Made by a program: the position numbers and the translations under genes. Shown in pieces: positions 12,124-22,589 of a stretch of DNA of 64,000 nt. The stretch covers positions 620,001-684,000 of the forward strand of contig CANJKZ010000915.1 of assembly GCA_947471745.1 (NCBI GenBank). Direction: 5' to 3'. The notes below the pieces were generated by a model that ran no database searches, had not been told where the DNA came from, and saw only the letters and a list, made by a program, of their open reading frames with translations. The stretch comes from Closterium sp. Naga37s-1 (lineage: Eukaryota; Streptophyta; Zygnematophyceae; Desmidiales; Closteriaceae). Numbering within the stretch: the first letter of the stretch is position 1; the number at the start of each line of letters is the position of its first letter.

Positions 12124-12135
12124 GCTCTCATACCA
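12124..12135 (-). promoter_or_regulatory. Retroelement primer-binding site
   Basis: On the minus strand TGGTATGAGAGC directly follows the LTR end. It differs by one base from TGGTATCAGAGC, the usual complement of the initiator tRNA-Met 3' end in plant LTR retrotransposons. Confidence 0.7.
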
Positions 12136-12544
12136 TGTTACAATCCCAAGTGGGACTTAGAGAAGGATCGCTCAGGGTTGATCGCATAGTAGTGTTGCAG
12201 CGGAAGTAGTGAACTCAGGTCAGAGTGAACGTAAATGACTGAGATGATAATAGCATGCATACATTGGGTTTATATAGGAATACAAGGGAATACGAAATGA
12301 CCTAAACTAGCCATGTACTCTAAGGGGTACATTCCCTTATGACCGCGAATTCAAACCGTGTTGCGCGGGAACCCGTTTCAAACCTGTTTCCGCTCTTTTC
12401 GTTTCAAATGTTTTTGCTTGCATCGGTCTTGGTCAGACGGTTGCTGCGTCGCATCGACTCTTCTGACTCCTCTACTTCGTACTCGGTAGAGTCGGCTCCT
12501 GCAGCATACATGAATGCCTTCTAATGTGATTTCATATCGTAACA
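12136..12544 (-). mobile_element. LTR of a separate retrotransposon family, 409 bp
   Basis: The segment begins TGTTAC and ends GTAACA, a standard TG...CA bounded LTR with 6-bp terminal inverted repeats, and is followed on the minus strand by a primer-binding site. A minus-strand TATATAAA lies at 12269-12276, suitably placed for an LTR promoter. Its length and sequence differ from the roughly 129-bp LTRs of the copia family elsewhere in this window. No partner LTR was found toward lower coordinates, so the element is truncated. Confidence 0.75.
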
Positions 12545-12939
12545 CTAACTAGTGGCTTTTAGTCCACGTGTTAACTGGAAAAAGGCATAGCGGTAGCTCC
12601 TCCCCTTCACTCGGATGATGCAGGTGCAGTTTAAGGCCCAGTAATTTCACAACAGCCTTAAGAAACTGCTGACGAGCGGGGACTTGGAGACAACTCTCCC
12701 GAACCTCGTGCGTCTCTAGATCGCCGTCGCTTTGATGCCGCGCAACACCGTGGACTAAGAGCGGGGGTTTAGTCGGCAAAACGGCATCAACTCATGGCCT
12801 GCCGTCCGGATGTGCATCTCCCTGCGAAAGTATGAACCAAATTAGGACGACACCCTAAAGCTGTAGCGCGTGTCTAAGAAGCGACGACCTGCGAAGGAAG
12901 TTAGCTGGGCTATCACGGTCGTCAAGGGAAAGCGGAAGG
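12545..12939. other. No gene recognised
   Basis: Unique-looking sequence between an LTR and a non-autonomous hAT element. A 76-codon minus-strand frame has no recognisable feature. Confidence 0.5.
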
Positions 12940-13738
12940 CAGCGCCCTAGATATCAGCCTTTATACGCTGATTCAGCGTTAGATCAGGCTTTTTTTTAGG
13001 GGTAGGCTGAATCCAAAGTTTTTTGTTATGTACCTTGGCTGATTTTTCAGCGTTTAATTTTTAACCATGGCTGATTTTTCAGCCTTTTTGTAAGAGTGTA
13101 GGCTGTGCACTCAGCCTTGTATAGGGGGTCCAGAGTGAAACTGGCATTACAGTGTACGGCTAACACAGTCAATCACGGGCGAGAAATCGAAATTTTCCCC
13201 GCGCGGCACCGCACAGCAGATTCGGGCTTGACTGGTCACTGCAGATTCGCCCTGACAAAGCAATTCGCACAACATGTATTCGCCCCTTCACAACACTTCA
13301 GATTCGCCCTGTCGGGGCAAATTCGCCCTGACACAAGAAATTTGCCTTGTCACGGACAAGAGATTGGCCCCACAGCAGATCTGCTGTGTCAGAACTGTAA
13401 CCGAAAATCCAAGCAACCTACGAAACATGAAATCCGCTTCTGTTGAGTCAGACAAAAATGTCTGATACACGTAGCGAGGACCCTGCAGTACACGACACCA
13501 CAAACATCCACCCCACCCCACCTTTCCTACAAACTGACGTGTGATATGTTTAATTCCCATGTTTTTATGAATATGCATGATCCGCTTAAGATTTGAACCT
13601 CACGCTGAAAGTTCAGCCTAAAAAAATTAGGTTGTCTGAATTTTCAGCCTAAAAAATTGATGCCACACTGACTCACAGAGCTCCAACAGGGGTGGACGCT
13701 GATCGATCAGCGTGCCTCAAAACGAATCTAGGGGCCTG
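12940..13738. mobile_element. Non-autonomous hAT element (MITE-like), 799 bp
   Basis: The left end is CAGCGCCCTAGAT and the right end, reversed, is CAGGCCCCTAGAT (11 of 13 identical). Both resemble the ends of the hAT element at 36087. The element is flanked on each side by the identical 8-bp sequence GCGGAAGG (12932-12939 and 13739-13746), the target duplication length typical of hAT. Subterminal regions are packed with GCTGA/TCAGC motifs. There is no transposase gene inside, so it must have been moved in trans. Confidence 0.85.
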
Positions 13739-13781
13739 GCGGAAGGGCATAGCAGCACAGGGGATTGACGCTAGCTGCAGT

Positions 13782-13913
13782 TGTTAGAATCAAGCAGCAG
13801 GAATGAATGAACTATGGAAGAGTTGGGTACAAATGTCAAACCCTAGAAGGGGTTGTACCCTATATTGGCTACCCCACTACAGCCTAAGCATGTATAGCAT
13901 ACATAATCTGACA
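13782..13913 (-). repeat. 3' LTR of copia copy C
   Basis: On the minus strand it starts TGTCAGATTA after a G-rich GGGGGTG tract and ends TCTAACA, 132 bp. It shares with the other copies the block around CTGTAGTGGGGTAG and GGGTACAA. Confidence 0.7.
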
Positions 13914-14141
13914 CACCCCCATAGGCAAAGTGGGGGAGAGCAAGGGGTCACAAGACCAGTCAAGAGAGGCAAAGCAAGCTCAAGGTGGATCACAACGTCA
14001 CCACACACTCTGAGCACAAGCAAAGGGCCACAAGGCCAGTTCACATGCAAAGATATATATGCAACAACAGCAGTACAGTGATCTCTACCTAACAGAGCAA
14101 GCAAGTAGGTATAGATATATAGATCACAGTACAAGCAGAGT

Positions 14142-15422
14142 CTACAGCAAGTGAGGAAACGTGGGCACAAGGCCAAGCAAGGTACACAAGCGCTGATGAT
14201 CACCAGGCGAAAGTGCCTTGGTGAATATATCAGCAGTGTTGGCCCGAGTGGCCACGTAACGCAGACGAAGCTGACCAGGCTGCTGCAACTCTCGAGCCAA
14301 GAAGTAACGCAGAGCGATGTGCTTCGTTCTGTGCTCCAGTCTGTGCTCCTCACACAAGGCAATGGCAGCCTTGTTGTCGACGTACAGCACTGGAGGAGAA
14401 CGAGGCTGCTCTCCCAAGTCGGTCAGCAGGTAGGTGAGCCAGCGTAACTCCTGTGCAGCCATGGCTGTGGCGTAGATCTCAGCCTCACAACTGGAGCTGA
14501 GAACTGAAGACGAGCGTGTAGAACGCCAAGAAACTGAACCAGAGCCAAGGCTGAAGGTGTAACCCTGTGACGACCGCTGCGTAGCCTGGTCGTCAACCCA
14601 AGAAGCGTCTGAGTGCCCAGTGAGGACAACTGGGCTCTTCCCTCCAAGCACTAGCCCCATGCCTGATGTGCTGCACAAGTAGCGCAGTACCCTCTTAGCG
14701 GCAGCCATGTGCTCAGGCCGGTGCCGACCAGGAGCCACGTAGCGAGCCAGCAGACCAAGAGGGTACGCGAGGTCAGGTCGAGTGCAAGTCATTAGGTACA
14801 TGAGGCAGCCAACTAGCTCTGGGTAAGGACCACTCGGCTCTACGGACTCGTCCGAGTGACCTGTAGCCAGAGGAGTGGCCTGTGCCGAGGACCAGGTGAA
14901 GCCGAAGCGCTGAAGGACCTGCTGCACCATGTGTGACTGAGTCAGTGTGATGGTGCGGCGTGCTCTGTCCCGGGTGATCCGCAAGCCAAGATAGCTTGAC
15001 AGCTCACCCAGGTCTGTGCACGTGTGTCTCTTCTGCAGCTCCGACTTCACGTGGGCGAGAGCCTCAGTGTCAGCAGTGGCAAAGACCAAGTCGTCGACGT
15101 ACACGAGGATGTAGAACGGCGGCCGTGAAGTGTCGGTGCGCAGAAACAGCGACGGGTCAGCAGTAGAGGGCGCGAACCCAAGAGCCGCAAGTGTAGTCCT
15201 CAGTGTGTCGTGCCACTCACGTGGCGCCTGGCGGAGACCGTAGACTGGCCGCCGGAGGCTCCACTGGGTACCAGGAGGAAACGACCCAGTGAAGCCAGGA
15301 GGGCGGCGCAGCCAGATCTCCTCGTGCAGACTGCCCTGCAAGAAAGCTGTGCTGAAGTCAAGAGAGTGAAGCTCGTAGTCACGCTGAGCGGCAACGTGCA
15401 GCAGCACCCGAAGAGTGGTCAT
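14142..15422 (-). pseudogene. Copia pol remnant: reverse transcriptase and RNase H
   Basis: 426 codons are open on the minus strand. They start within the reverse transcriptase (MTTLRVLLHVAAQRDYEL), contain the catalytic YVDD box and the connection region, then an RNase H domain with HSDASW, SSSCEAEIY and YVDNKAAIALC, and end at the normal pol stop region. Compared with copies A, B and D, six residues are missing between ATPL and DESVEPS. Without the N-terminal half it cannot make a working polyprotein. Confidence 0.9.
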
Positions 15423-15465
15423 CTTCGGGGTAGGGGAGAAGGTCTGGAAGAAGGTCTGGAAGAAG

Positions 15466-16230
15466 TCTGGAGAAGGTGGAGGATGATGTGGATGAGCGTG
15501 GTACCTAGACCCTATATTTTCTCTCAGTATCTGATAGCTAGGACCTTCTTAGGATGGATGCAATCAAATCTAGAATTTAACTAGACCTATAGTAGCTTAT
15601 ATATTATATAAATAATGGAAACGGTGCAACTAAAACGACACCATCATCTCAGACAGGTCGAGTCCAAACTTCTGCCTCGTTAGACGATGAATTTCCAATA
15701 ATCTGGTTCGTATGACACGGAAAAAAGAATAAGTGGAATGTACACAAACCATAATAAAAAAAATCTGAATTTGTGAGTTAAGAGAGCTCATGATCTGCAA
15801 CTTAGATGTCAAAATAAAATACACACTTTGTTCCTGCATCAAATCTTCTAATTCAAATTTGGTTCCACACTGGTTTTATTATGCATATTTTACTGAACAA
15901 GTACTTATATAATAAAACATGTAACATAGCTGCTGTACAAGCCCCACATTCCGCAAAACAGTTCCTACTATTCCGAGGTGTAGAATGTCGAACCAGGAGC
16001 TCGCGCGGTTCCACGCCAGTTCACCCCGATCTGGCTCGCAGAGGCTAGGATTGGCTGGCTAAAAAAACATACGTCCTAGTTACTACGAACTGAGCAGAGT
16101 CTGGCTGCAGTCGAGCCTCGAAAGCAGCGCGAAAGTTACTGCAGAGACACTGCACATACCACAAATCTACCACCAACCCACCTTGCACAAAAGGTGACTT
16201 TCTAAAACATACGACCAACGCTTCTCATTT
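15466..16230. other. AT-rich intergenic DNA, nothing recognised
   Basis: Base composition drops sharply from the GC-rich copia sequence. No open frame, repeat or RNA gene is supported. Confidence 0.6.
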
Positions 16231-16257
16231 TTGAGATGTCCCCACGCACACGCCCAC

Positions 16258-16770
16258 TCTTCCCACCGTCGCCCAAGCTTTCCCCCACCGTCGCTTCCCC
16301 TTATCGCCGCTCACGCTTCCTCCGGCCTTCCCCCACACCGTCGCTCACGCCTTTCCCCACCTTCCCTCACGTTTCCCCTCTCATCGCCCACGATTCCTCC
16401 CACCGTCGCCCACGCTTCGGAGCACCGTCACCCACGCTTTCCCCACCGTCGCCCACGCTTCCCCCCACCGTCGCCCACGCTTCCCCCCACCGTCACCCAC
16501 GCTTCCCCCCACCGTCGCCCACGCTTCCCTCCACCGTCGCCCACGCTTCCCCCCACCGTCGCCCCCGCTTCCCCCCACCGTCGCCCACGCTTCCCCCCAC
16601 CGTCACACACGCTTCCCCCCACCGTCGCCCACGCTTCCCCCCACCGTCGCCCACGCTTCCCCCCACTGTCGCCCACGCTTCCCCCCACCGTCGCCCACGC
16701 TTCTCCCCACCGTCGCCCACCGCCACCGTCGCCCACCGCCACTGTCGCCCACGCTTGCCCTCCCATCGTC
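16258..16770. repeat. 21-bp pyrimidine-rich minisatellite
   Basis: Units of CCCACCGTCGCCCACGCTTCC repeat with small variants over about 500 bp. All frames of both strands stay open for long distances simply because the repeat lacks stops. Confidence 0.9.
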
Positions 16771-16969
16771 CTCGCTTAGCCTTCCCGCCGACCTCCCTTC
16801 TCTCCTCCTCTCTCCACGTCGTCATCACTCCCCTGCCCATCACGTTCCCCCTCTCCACCATCGCTTCTCTACCCATGCCGCCCACCCTCTCATCCCTTCC
16901 CATCGCGTGGGGTGTGGGAGGGTGCGTGGTCAGCAGCACCCTTCCGTCGCATACACGTTCATTCATTAC

Positions 16970-17290
16970 CCCTTCCCTCATCTCCCCATTCCTCATCTCC
17001 CCTTCCCTCATCTCCCCATTCCTCATCTCCCCTTCCCTCATCTCCCCATCCCTCACCTCCTCATCCCTCACCTCCCCATCCCTCTCCTCCCCAGCCCTCT
17101 CCTCCCCATCCCACACCTCCCCATCCCTCATCTCCTCATCCCTCATCTCCCCATCCCTCATCTCCCCAATCCGCCTCACCCCATTCCGCCCCGCCCCACC
17201 CCATTCCGCCCCACCCCTTTCTGCCCCACTCCATTCCGCCCCACCCCTTTCTGCCCCACCCCATTCCGCCCCACCCCAGCCTCCTCCCCA
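16970..17290. repeat. CT-rich minisatellites (CCTCATCTCCCCATC-like, then CCGCCCCACCCC-like)
   Basis: About 15-bp units containing CATCTCCCCATCCCT run to 17168. They are followed by units containing CATTCCGCCCCACCCC and CTTTCTGCCCCACCCC to about 17280. Confidence 0.85.
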
Positions 17291-18215
17291 GCCTCCTCCC
17301 CACCCTCCTCTCCAGCCTCCTCCCCACCCTCCTCCCCAGCCTCCTCCCCAGCCTCCTCCCCAGCCTCCTCCCCAGCCTCCTCCCCACCCTCCTCCCCACC
17401 CTCCTCCCCACCCTCCTCCCCACCCTCCTCCCCACCCTCCTCCCCACCCTCCTCCCCAGCCTCCTCCCCAGCCTCCTCCCCACCCTCCTCCCCACCCTCC
17501 TCCCCACCCTCCTCCCCAGCCTCCTCCCCAGCCTCCTCCCCACCCTCCTCTCCAGCCTCCTCCCCAGCCTCCTCCCCAGCCTCCTCCCCAGCCTTCTCCC
17601 AGCCTCCTCCCAGCCTCCTCCCCAGCCTCCTCCCCACCCTCCTCCCCACCCTCCTCCCCACCCTCCTCCCCACCCTCCTCCCCACCCTCCTCCCCAGCCT
17701 CCTCCCCACCCTCCTCTCCAGCCTCCTCCCCACCCTCCTCCCCAGCCTCCTCCCCAGCCTCCTCCCCACCCTCCTCCCCACCCTCCTCCCCACCCTCCTC
17801 CCCACCCTCCTCCCCAGCCTCCTCCCCACCCTCCTCTCCAGCCTCCTCCCCACCCTCCTCCCCAGCCTCCTCCCCAGCCTCCTCCCCACCCTCCTCCCCA
17901 CCCTCCTCCCCACCCTCCTCCCCACCCTCCTCCCCACCCTCCTCTCCAGCCTCCTCCCCACCCTCCTCCCCAGCCTCCTCCCCACCCTCCTCCCCACCCT
18001 CCTCCCCAGCCTCCTCCCCAGCCTCCTCCCCACCCTCCTCCCCACCCTCCTCCCCACCCTCCTCCCCACCCTCCTCCCCAGCCTCCTCCCCACCCTCCTC
18101 TCCAGCCTCCTCCCCACCCTCCTCCCCAGCCTCCTCCCCAGCCTCCTCCCCACCCTCCTCCCCACCCTCCTCCCCACCCTCCTCCCCACCCTCCTCCCCA
18201 CCCTCCTCCCCAGCC
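17277..18215. repeat. 12-bp minisatellite CCTCCTCCCCAS, about 78 units
   Basis: The unit CCTCCTCCCCAC or CCTCCTCCCCAG repeats almost perfectly for 940 bp, with the C/G position varying in blocks that themselves repeat (a higher-order pattern of about 144 bp). It translates as Ser-Ser-Pro-Pro, Pro-rich or Leu-Leu-Pro repeats on plus and as Gly/Glu or Arg repeats on minus. A hydroxyproline-rich wall protein is conceivable for the Ser-Pro frame, but no signal peptide or non-repetitive domain is present. Confidence 0.9.
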
Positions 18216-18355
18216 TCTCTTCCTCCCCTCCCTTCTGCTTCTCCCCCAAGCGTCCTCCCTACCTCCCTTCCTCCCATCATCACTTCCTCCCTTCCTTCAT
18301 TCCTGCATTCCTCACTTCCTCCCTTCCTCCGTTCCTCCCTTCCTCATTTGCCAGT
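18216..18355. repeat. CTTCCTCC-rich degenerate repeat
   Basis: Loose tandem CTTCCTCC/CATTCCTC units close the pyrimidine-rich block. Confidence 0.6.
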
Positions 18356-18720
18356 TGTCATTCCCTTATACTTCAGCCACGTCACATCTGACTTCTTGAT
18401 TTGTGTTTGGACAGGTCTGCTCTGCATCTGGTTGTGCATGTGCTAGCTGTCTGATAGTAACACACGTATAGCCATGCCATATATTGGATTTTTTTTTTAT
18501 AATACAGGATTATGAGCCTCAGAGCAATCATACACATGACCAATACCAAGGAGTTCAACAATTAATATATTACCGTATCTGTAAAGGGAGGGGAATCACC
18601 AGACCCGAGAAGGGAACAAAGCTAGGGGGTGTATGTGTAATGTTGTTTTCCGGTTTTGTCTGCTACACTGCAAGCAATAAACCAGGCCATGGTAAAGCCA
18701 CATCTGGTGCTGAGCACCTG
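18356..18720. other. Spacer between pyrimidine-rich and purine-rich blocks
   Basis: Mixed-composition DNA. No gene or RNA recognised. Confidence 0.5.
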
Positions 18721-19860
18721 TAACTGCATTGGGGGGTATGGGGGTGAGTGAAGGGGGAAAGACAGTAAACGGAATGAGCAGAGGGGAAGAGAAGAAGCAG
18801 CGGGGGACAGATTGAACAGAGGGGAAGAGAGGAAGCAGGGGGGAACAGAGTGAGCAGAAGTAAAGAGAGTGAGCAAGGGGGAAGAGAGTGAGCAGAGAAG
18901 AAGGGGAGGGAGCAAGGGTGAAACAGAGGGAGCAAGGGTGAAACAGAGGGAGCAGGGGTGAGCAGGGAAGGCGATAGGGGGAAGCAGGGAAGGAGATAGG
19001 GGGAAGCAGGGAAGGGGATGGGGGGGAGCAGGGAAGGGGATGGGGGTAAGCAGGGAAGTGGATGGGGGGATGCTGGGAGGGGGACGGGGGAAGGAGGGAA
19101 GGGGACGGGGGGAAGCAGGGAAGGGGAAGGGGGAAAGCAGGGAAGGGGATGGGGGGGAGCAGGGAAGGGGTTGGGGGGAAGCAGGGAAGGGGATGGGGGG
19201 AGCAAGTCGGAGGATGGGGGGAAGCAGCGCAGGGGATACGAGGAAACAGGGAAGAAGGGAAGGGTGTATGTGCGGGTTGGAAAGGGGGCGTGACAAGTGT
19301 GCGAGATGGGAAGGGAGAAGGGAGGGATGGCGAGGGCAACGAGGAGTGGAAGGGAGGGCGACGGGGAAAACGAGGGCGACGGGGGGAGAGAGAGACGGGG
19401 ATTGCGAGGGGACGAGCGCGAGACGAAGGGGGGCAACGGGCGGAAGGGAGGGAAAGAGAGCGTGAAGGGGGAAAGAGAGTGAGAAGGGGGGAAAGAGAGT
19501 GAGCAAGGGGAAAGAGAGTGAGCAGGGGGGGAAGAGAGTGAGCAGGGGGGGAGAGAGTGAGTATAGGCGTGAGTTGGGAAAACAGGGGCGAGCAGAGGGG
19601 GTAAGAGAGCGTGAAGGGGGAAAATGGGTGAGAAATGGGGAAAGTGGGGTTAGAACAAGGGGAGTGAGCAGAGGGAAAGCGAATGAGGAGGGGGGAAGCG
19701 AGTGAGCAGGGGGAAAGAGATTGAGGAGGGGGGAAGCGAGTGAGCACGGGGGAAGAGAGTGAGCAGGGGGGAAGAGAGTGAGCAGGGGGGAAGAGAGTGA
19801 GCAGGGGGGAAGAGAGTGGGAAGAGAGTGAGCAGGGGGGAAGAGATTGAGGAGGGGGGAA
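18721..19860. repeat. Purine-rich minisatellite block (GGGGAAG/AGTGAGCA units)
   Basis: The plus strand is almost wholly G and A. Units such as GGGGAAGCAGGGAAGGGGAT dominate 18950-19230 and GGGGGGAAGAGAGTGAGCA-type units dominate 19440-19860. Long open frames of more than 400 codons on minus arise because the repeat lacks stops. The block ends exactly where the LTR of copia copy D begins. Confidence 0.85.
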
Positions 19861-19985
19861 TGTGAAGAAATGAGGAATGAATGAAGTAGCAAGCAGGTGG
19901 GTACAAGTAGGAAACCTAGAAATGTTGTACCCTATAGTGTCTACCCCACTACAGCCTAGATAGACCATAGCATATGAGTTTGACA
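19861..19985 (-). repeat. 3' LTR of copia copy D
   Basis: On minus it begins TGTCAAACTC after GGGGGTG and ends TTCTTCACA, 125 bp. It shares the CTGTAGTGGGGTAGACA block with copy B. Confidence 0.7.
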
Positions 19986-20182
19986 CACCCCCATAGGCAA
20001 AGTGGGGGAGAACAAGAGGTCACAAGACCAGTCAAGCAAAGCAAAGCAAGCTCAGGGTGGATCACAACGTCACCACACAATCCGAGCACAAGAGCAAGGC
20101 CACAAGGCCAGTTCACATGCAAGATCATATATAAAGGTAAACAGGCAAGTGCAGGTATAGAAAGATCACAGTACAAGCAAGG

Positions 20183-21815
20183 TCAAGAAGTGAGCAAGTG
20201 AGGCCAAGTAGGCACAAGACCTAGCATCGTACAGAAGCGCTGATGATCACCAGGCGGAAGTGCCTTGGTAAAGATATCAGCAGTGTTGGCCTCAGAGGCC
20301 ACGTAAGCAAGGCGCAGCTGACCACGCTGCTGTAGCTCACGAGCAAGGAAGTAGCGAAGAGCAATGTGCTTCGTTCTGTGCTCCAGTCTGTGCTCCCGAC
20401 ACAAGGCCAGCATGGCCTTGTTGTCTACGTACAGAACTGGAGGAGAACGAGGCGGCGCTCCTAGGTCAGTCACCAGGTAGGTGAGCCAGCGTAGCTCCTG
20501 TGCAGCCATGGCCCCCGCGTAGATCTCAGCCTCACAGCTGGAGCCGAGAACAGAAGACGAGCGGGTAGACCGCCACGAAACAGAGCCGGAACCAAGGCTG
20601 AAGGTGTAACCCTGTGACGACCGCTGCGTAGCCTGGTCGTCAGCCCAAAAAGCGTCTGCGTGACCTGTGAGGACCACTGGACGTCGCCCTCCAAGCACTA
20701 GCCCCATGCCCGACGTACTGCACAAGTAGCGCAACACCCTATTCGCTGCAGCCATGTGCTCTGGTCGGTGTCTCCCAGGAGCAACATAGCGTGCCAAGAT
20801 GCTAAGAGGGTATGCAAGGTCAGGTCGTGTGCAGGTCATCAGGTACATGAGGCAGCCAACAAGCTCTGGGTACGGGCCACTCGGCTCTACGGACTCATCC
20901 GAAGGCAGAGCTGAGAGCAAGTGGCGAGTAGACAGAGGAGTGGCCTGAGGCGAGGAGTACGTGAAGTCGAAGCGCTGAAGGACCTGCTGCACCATGTGTG
21001 ACTGAGTCAGGGTAATGGTGCACTGTGCTCTGTCCCGGGTGATCTGCAAGCCAAGGTAGCTGCGCAGTTCACCCAGGTCTGTGCACGTGTGTCTCTTCTG
21101 CAGCTCGGACTTCACGTGGGCGAGTCCAGCAGTGTCAGCAGTGGCAAAGACAAAGTCGTCGACGTACACGAAGATGTAGAACGGCGGCAAAGAGGTGTCG
21201 GTGCGCAGAAACAGCGACGGGTCGGCAGTAGAAGGAGCAAACCCAAGAGCCGCAAGTGTAGTCCTCAGTGTGTCGTGCCACTCACGGGGCGCCTGGCGGA
21301 GACCGTAGACTGGCCGCCGGAGGCTCCACTGGGTACCAGGGGGAAACGACCCAGTGAAGCCAGGTGGGCGGCGCAGCCAGATCTCCTCGTGCAGGCTGCC
21401 CTGCAGGAAAGCTGTGCTGAAGTCAAGAGAGTGAAGCTCGTAGTCACGCTGAGCGGCTATGTGCAGTAGCACCCGAAGAGTGGTCATCTTCGGGGTGGGA
21501 GAGAAGGTCTGAAAGTAGTCAACTCCCTGCCGCTGACTGAAGCCTCGAGCCACGTAACGCGCCTTGAAGACAAGCGGAGAACCCGGCGGCCGCTTTACCC
21601 TGAAAATCCACATGCCACTGACGATGTTCGCCCCAGGTGGGGGAACCTCGTCGACGTAAGTGCCTGTGGACTTCCAGGAAGCCATCTCTGCGTCCATGGC
21701 TGACTGCCACTGTGAGGAGTAGGGACCCTCGATCGCCTCAGCGTACGATCGAGGAGTCGGGATGTCTGGTGCATCCGGGTCTCCCTCAGGGGCAATCAGC
21801 GTGGACACGAGATGA
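20183..21815 (-). pseudogene. Copia pol remnant: reverse transcriptase and RNase H
   Basis: About 545 open codons on minus give a complete reverse transcriptase (start motif WIFRVKRPPGSP, catalytic FYIFVYVDDFVFATAD) and RNase H (HADAFW with Ala-Asp-Ala-Phe where copies A and B have HADASW, then SSCEAEIY and YVDNKAMLALC). The frame continues upstream into unrelated sequence, so no genuine start remains. Confidence 0.9.
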
Positions 21816-21831
21816 GAGATTCTTCTCCATA

Positions 21832-21970
21832 CAACAATCAAGATCTACCATCCAACATTCAAGCTTGGAGGTGCTTCCCCACTCAACAATCAAGATCTAC
21901 TATTCAACACTCAAGTTTGGATCCCATTCTCCTTTCAACAATCAAGATCTACAATTTAAGAGTGCCTTCT
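21832..21970. repeat. 52-bp tandem repeat, 3 copies
   Basis: CAACAATCAAGATCTAC occurs at 21832, 21884 and 21936, spaced exactly 52 bp, with a diverging remainder (CAACATTCAAGCTTGG and variants). Confidence 0.8.
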
Positions 21971-22544
21971 TCAAGGCACAAAGCTCCTTCAATATAACAA
22001 GTAAGACTCTTTTACGGCAAGTCACTTCTTCTTTCATTCTTATCAAGCTCCTTTGTTCAAGCTTATCTGTTCTATTCAAGTTTCTTCTCTGTTCAAGCTT
22101 CTTTGTTCTATTCGAGATTCTTCTCTATTCAATTCTTTTCATTCTTATCAAGTCTCCTTTCTTCTCAAATCTTATTTGATATTATCAAGCTTGTTTCACT
22201 TTCAAGCCCCTTTATCTTTTCTTCAATCACTTATTCAACATCTTCCTTTCAGTTAATCTTTCTTTTTATTTTAAAAGTTTTCATCATCTTTCAAGTTTGT
22301 TGATATTTTATCTTTAACCTTCTCATTTATAAAGCCTTTATATTTTAATTCACTCTCTACTTCAAGAGTTTCTTTACCTTATTAACTTTGTCTTATTTCA
22401 ATCTTAACTCTTTCTTCTACGTGTTTTCTTTCTTACTACTAGCTATTGATCCTTCCTCATCCTTTACTTCAATTTCAAGAGGACGCCCTACTCAGTGAGG
22501 GCGGCAGCACACGCTCGCGCGCGCCCCAGCCATGCGCGTCCCAC
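21971..22544. other. Pyrimidine/AT-rich DNA, nothing recognised
   Basis: Dominated by TTCAAG, TTCTATTC and TCTTTTC words. Open frames are by-products of low complexity. Confidence 0.5.
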
Positions 22545-22585
22545 AAGCAAGCTCTGTCAGAATCCCAACCACTAGACCATTGGGA
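22545..22585 (-). other. tRNA-Glu-like 5' half (possible SINE head or tRNA relic)
   Basis: The minus strand reads TCCCAATGGTCTAGTGGTTG followed by GGATTCTGACAGAGC. This matches the acceptor stem start, D arm and Pol III A box of a tRNA-Glu type molecule. The anticodon and T arms that should follow are not recognisable and no B box (GGTTCGANTCC) was found. It is therefore not called a functional tRNA. Confidence 0.4.
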
Positions 22586-22589
22586 TAAA

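Larger units (their letters stand above)
13782..15465 (-). mobile_element. Copia copy C, 5'-truncated
   Basis: The element lies on the minus strand with its 3' LTR at 13782-13913 and a 3' untranslated stretch, then the end of pol. Homology stops near 15465 inside the reverse transcriptase, where a short duplicated AAGGTCTGGAAG segment marks the break. Gag, protease, integrase and the 5' LTR are missing. Confidence 0.85.
19861..21815 (-). mobile_element. Copia copy D, 5'-truncated
   Basis: Minus-strand element with its 3' LTR at 19861-19985, 3' untranslated DNA and the C-terminal part of pol. Homology with copies A and B ends near 21815, at the CTCATCT(C/T)GTGTCCA stretch just before the reverse transcriptase. 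Everything upstream (5' LTR, gag, protease, integrase) is missing. Confidence 0.88.

Noticed and set aside
16236-18446. A 736-codon Ser/Pro-rich open frame that could be a cell-wall glycoprotein
   Set aside because: All six frames are open across this minisatellite. There is no signal peptide, no non-repetitive domain and no splice structure, so the open frame is explained by the repeat.
18596-19986. Long minus-strand frames of 436 and 454 codons
   Set aside because: They lie on the purine-rich minisatellite and consist of Ser/Pro/Leu repeats in overlapping frames; one runs into the LTR of copy D.
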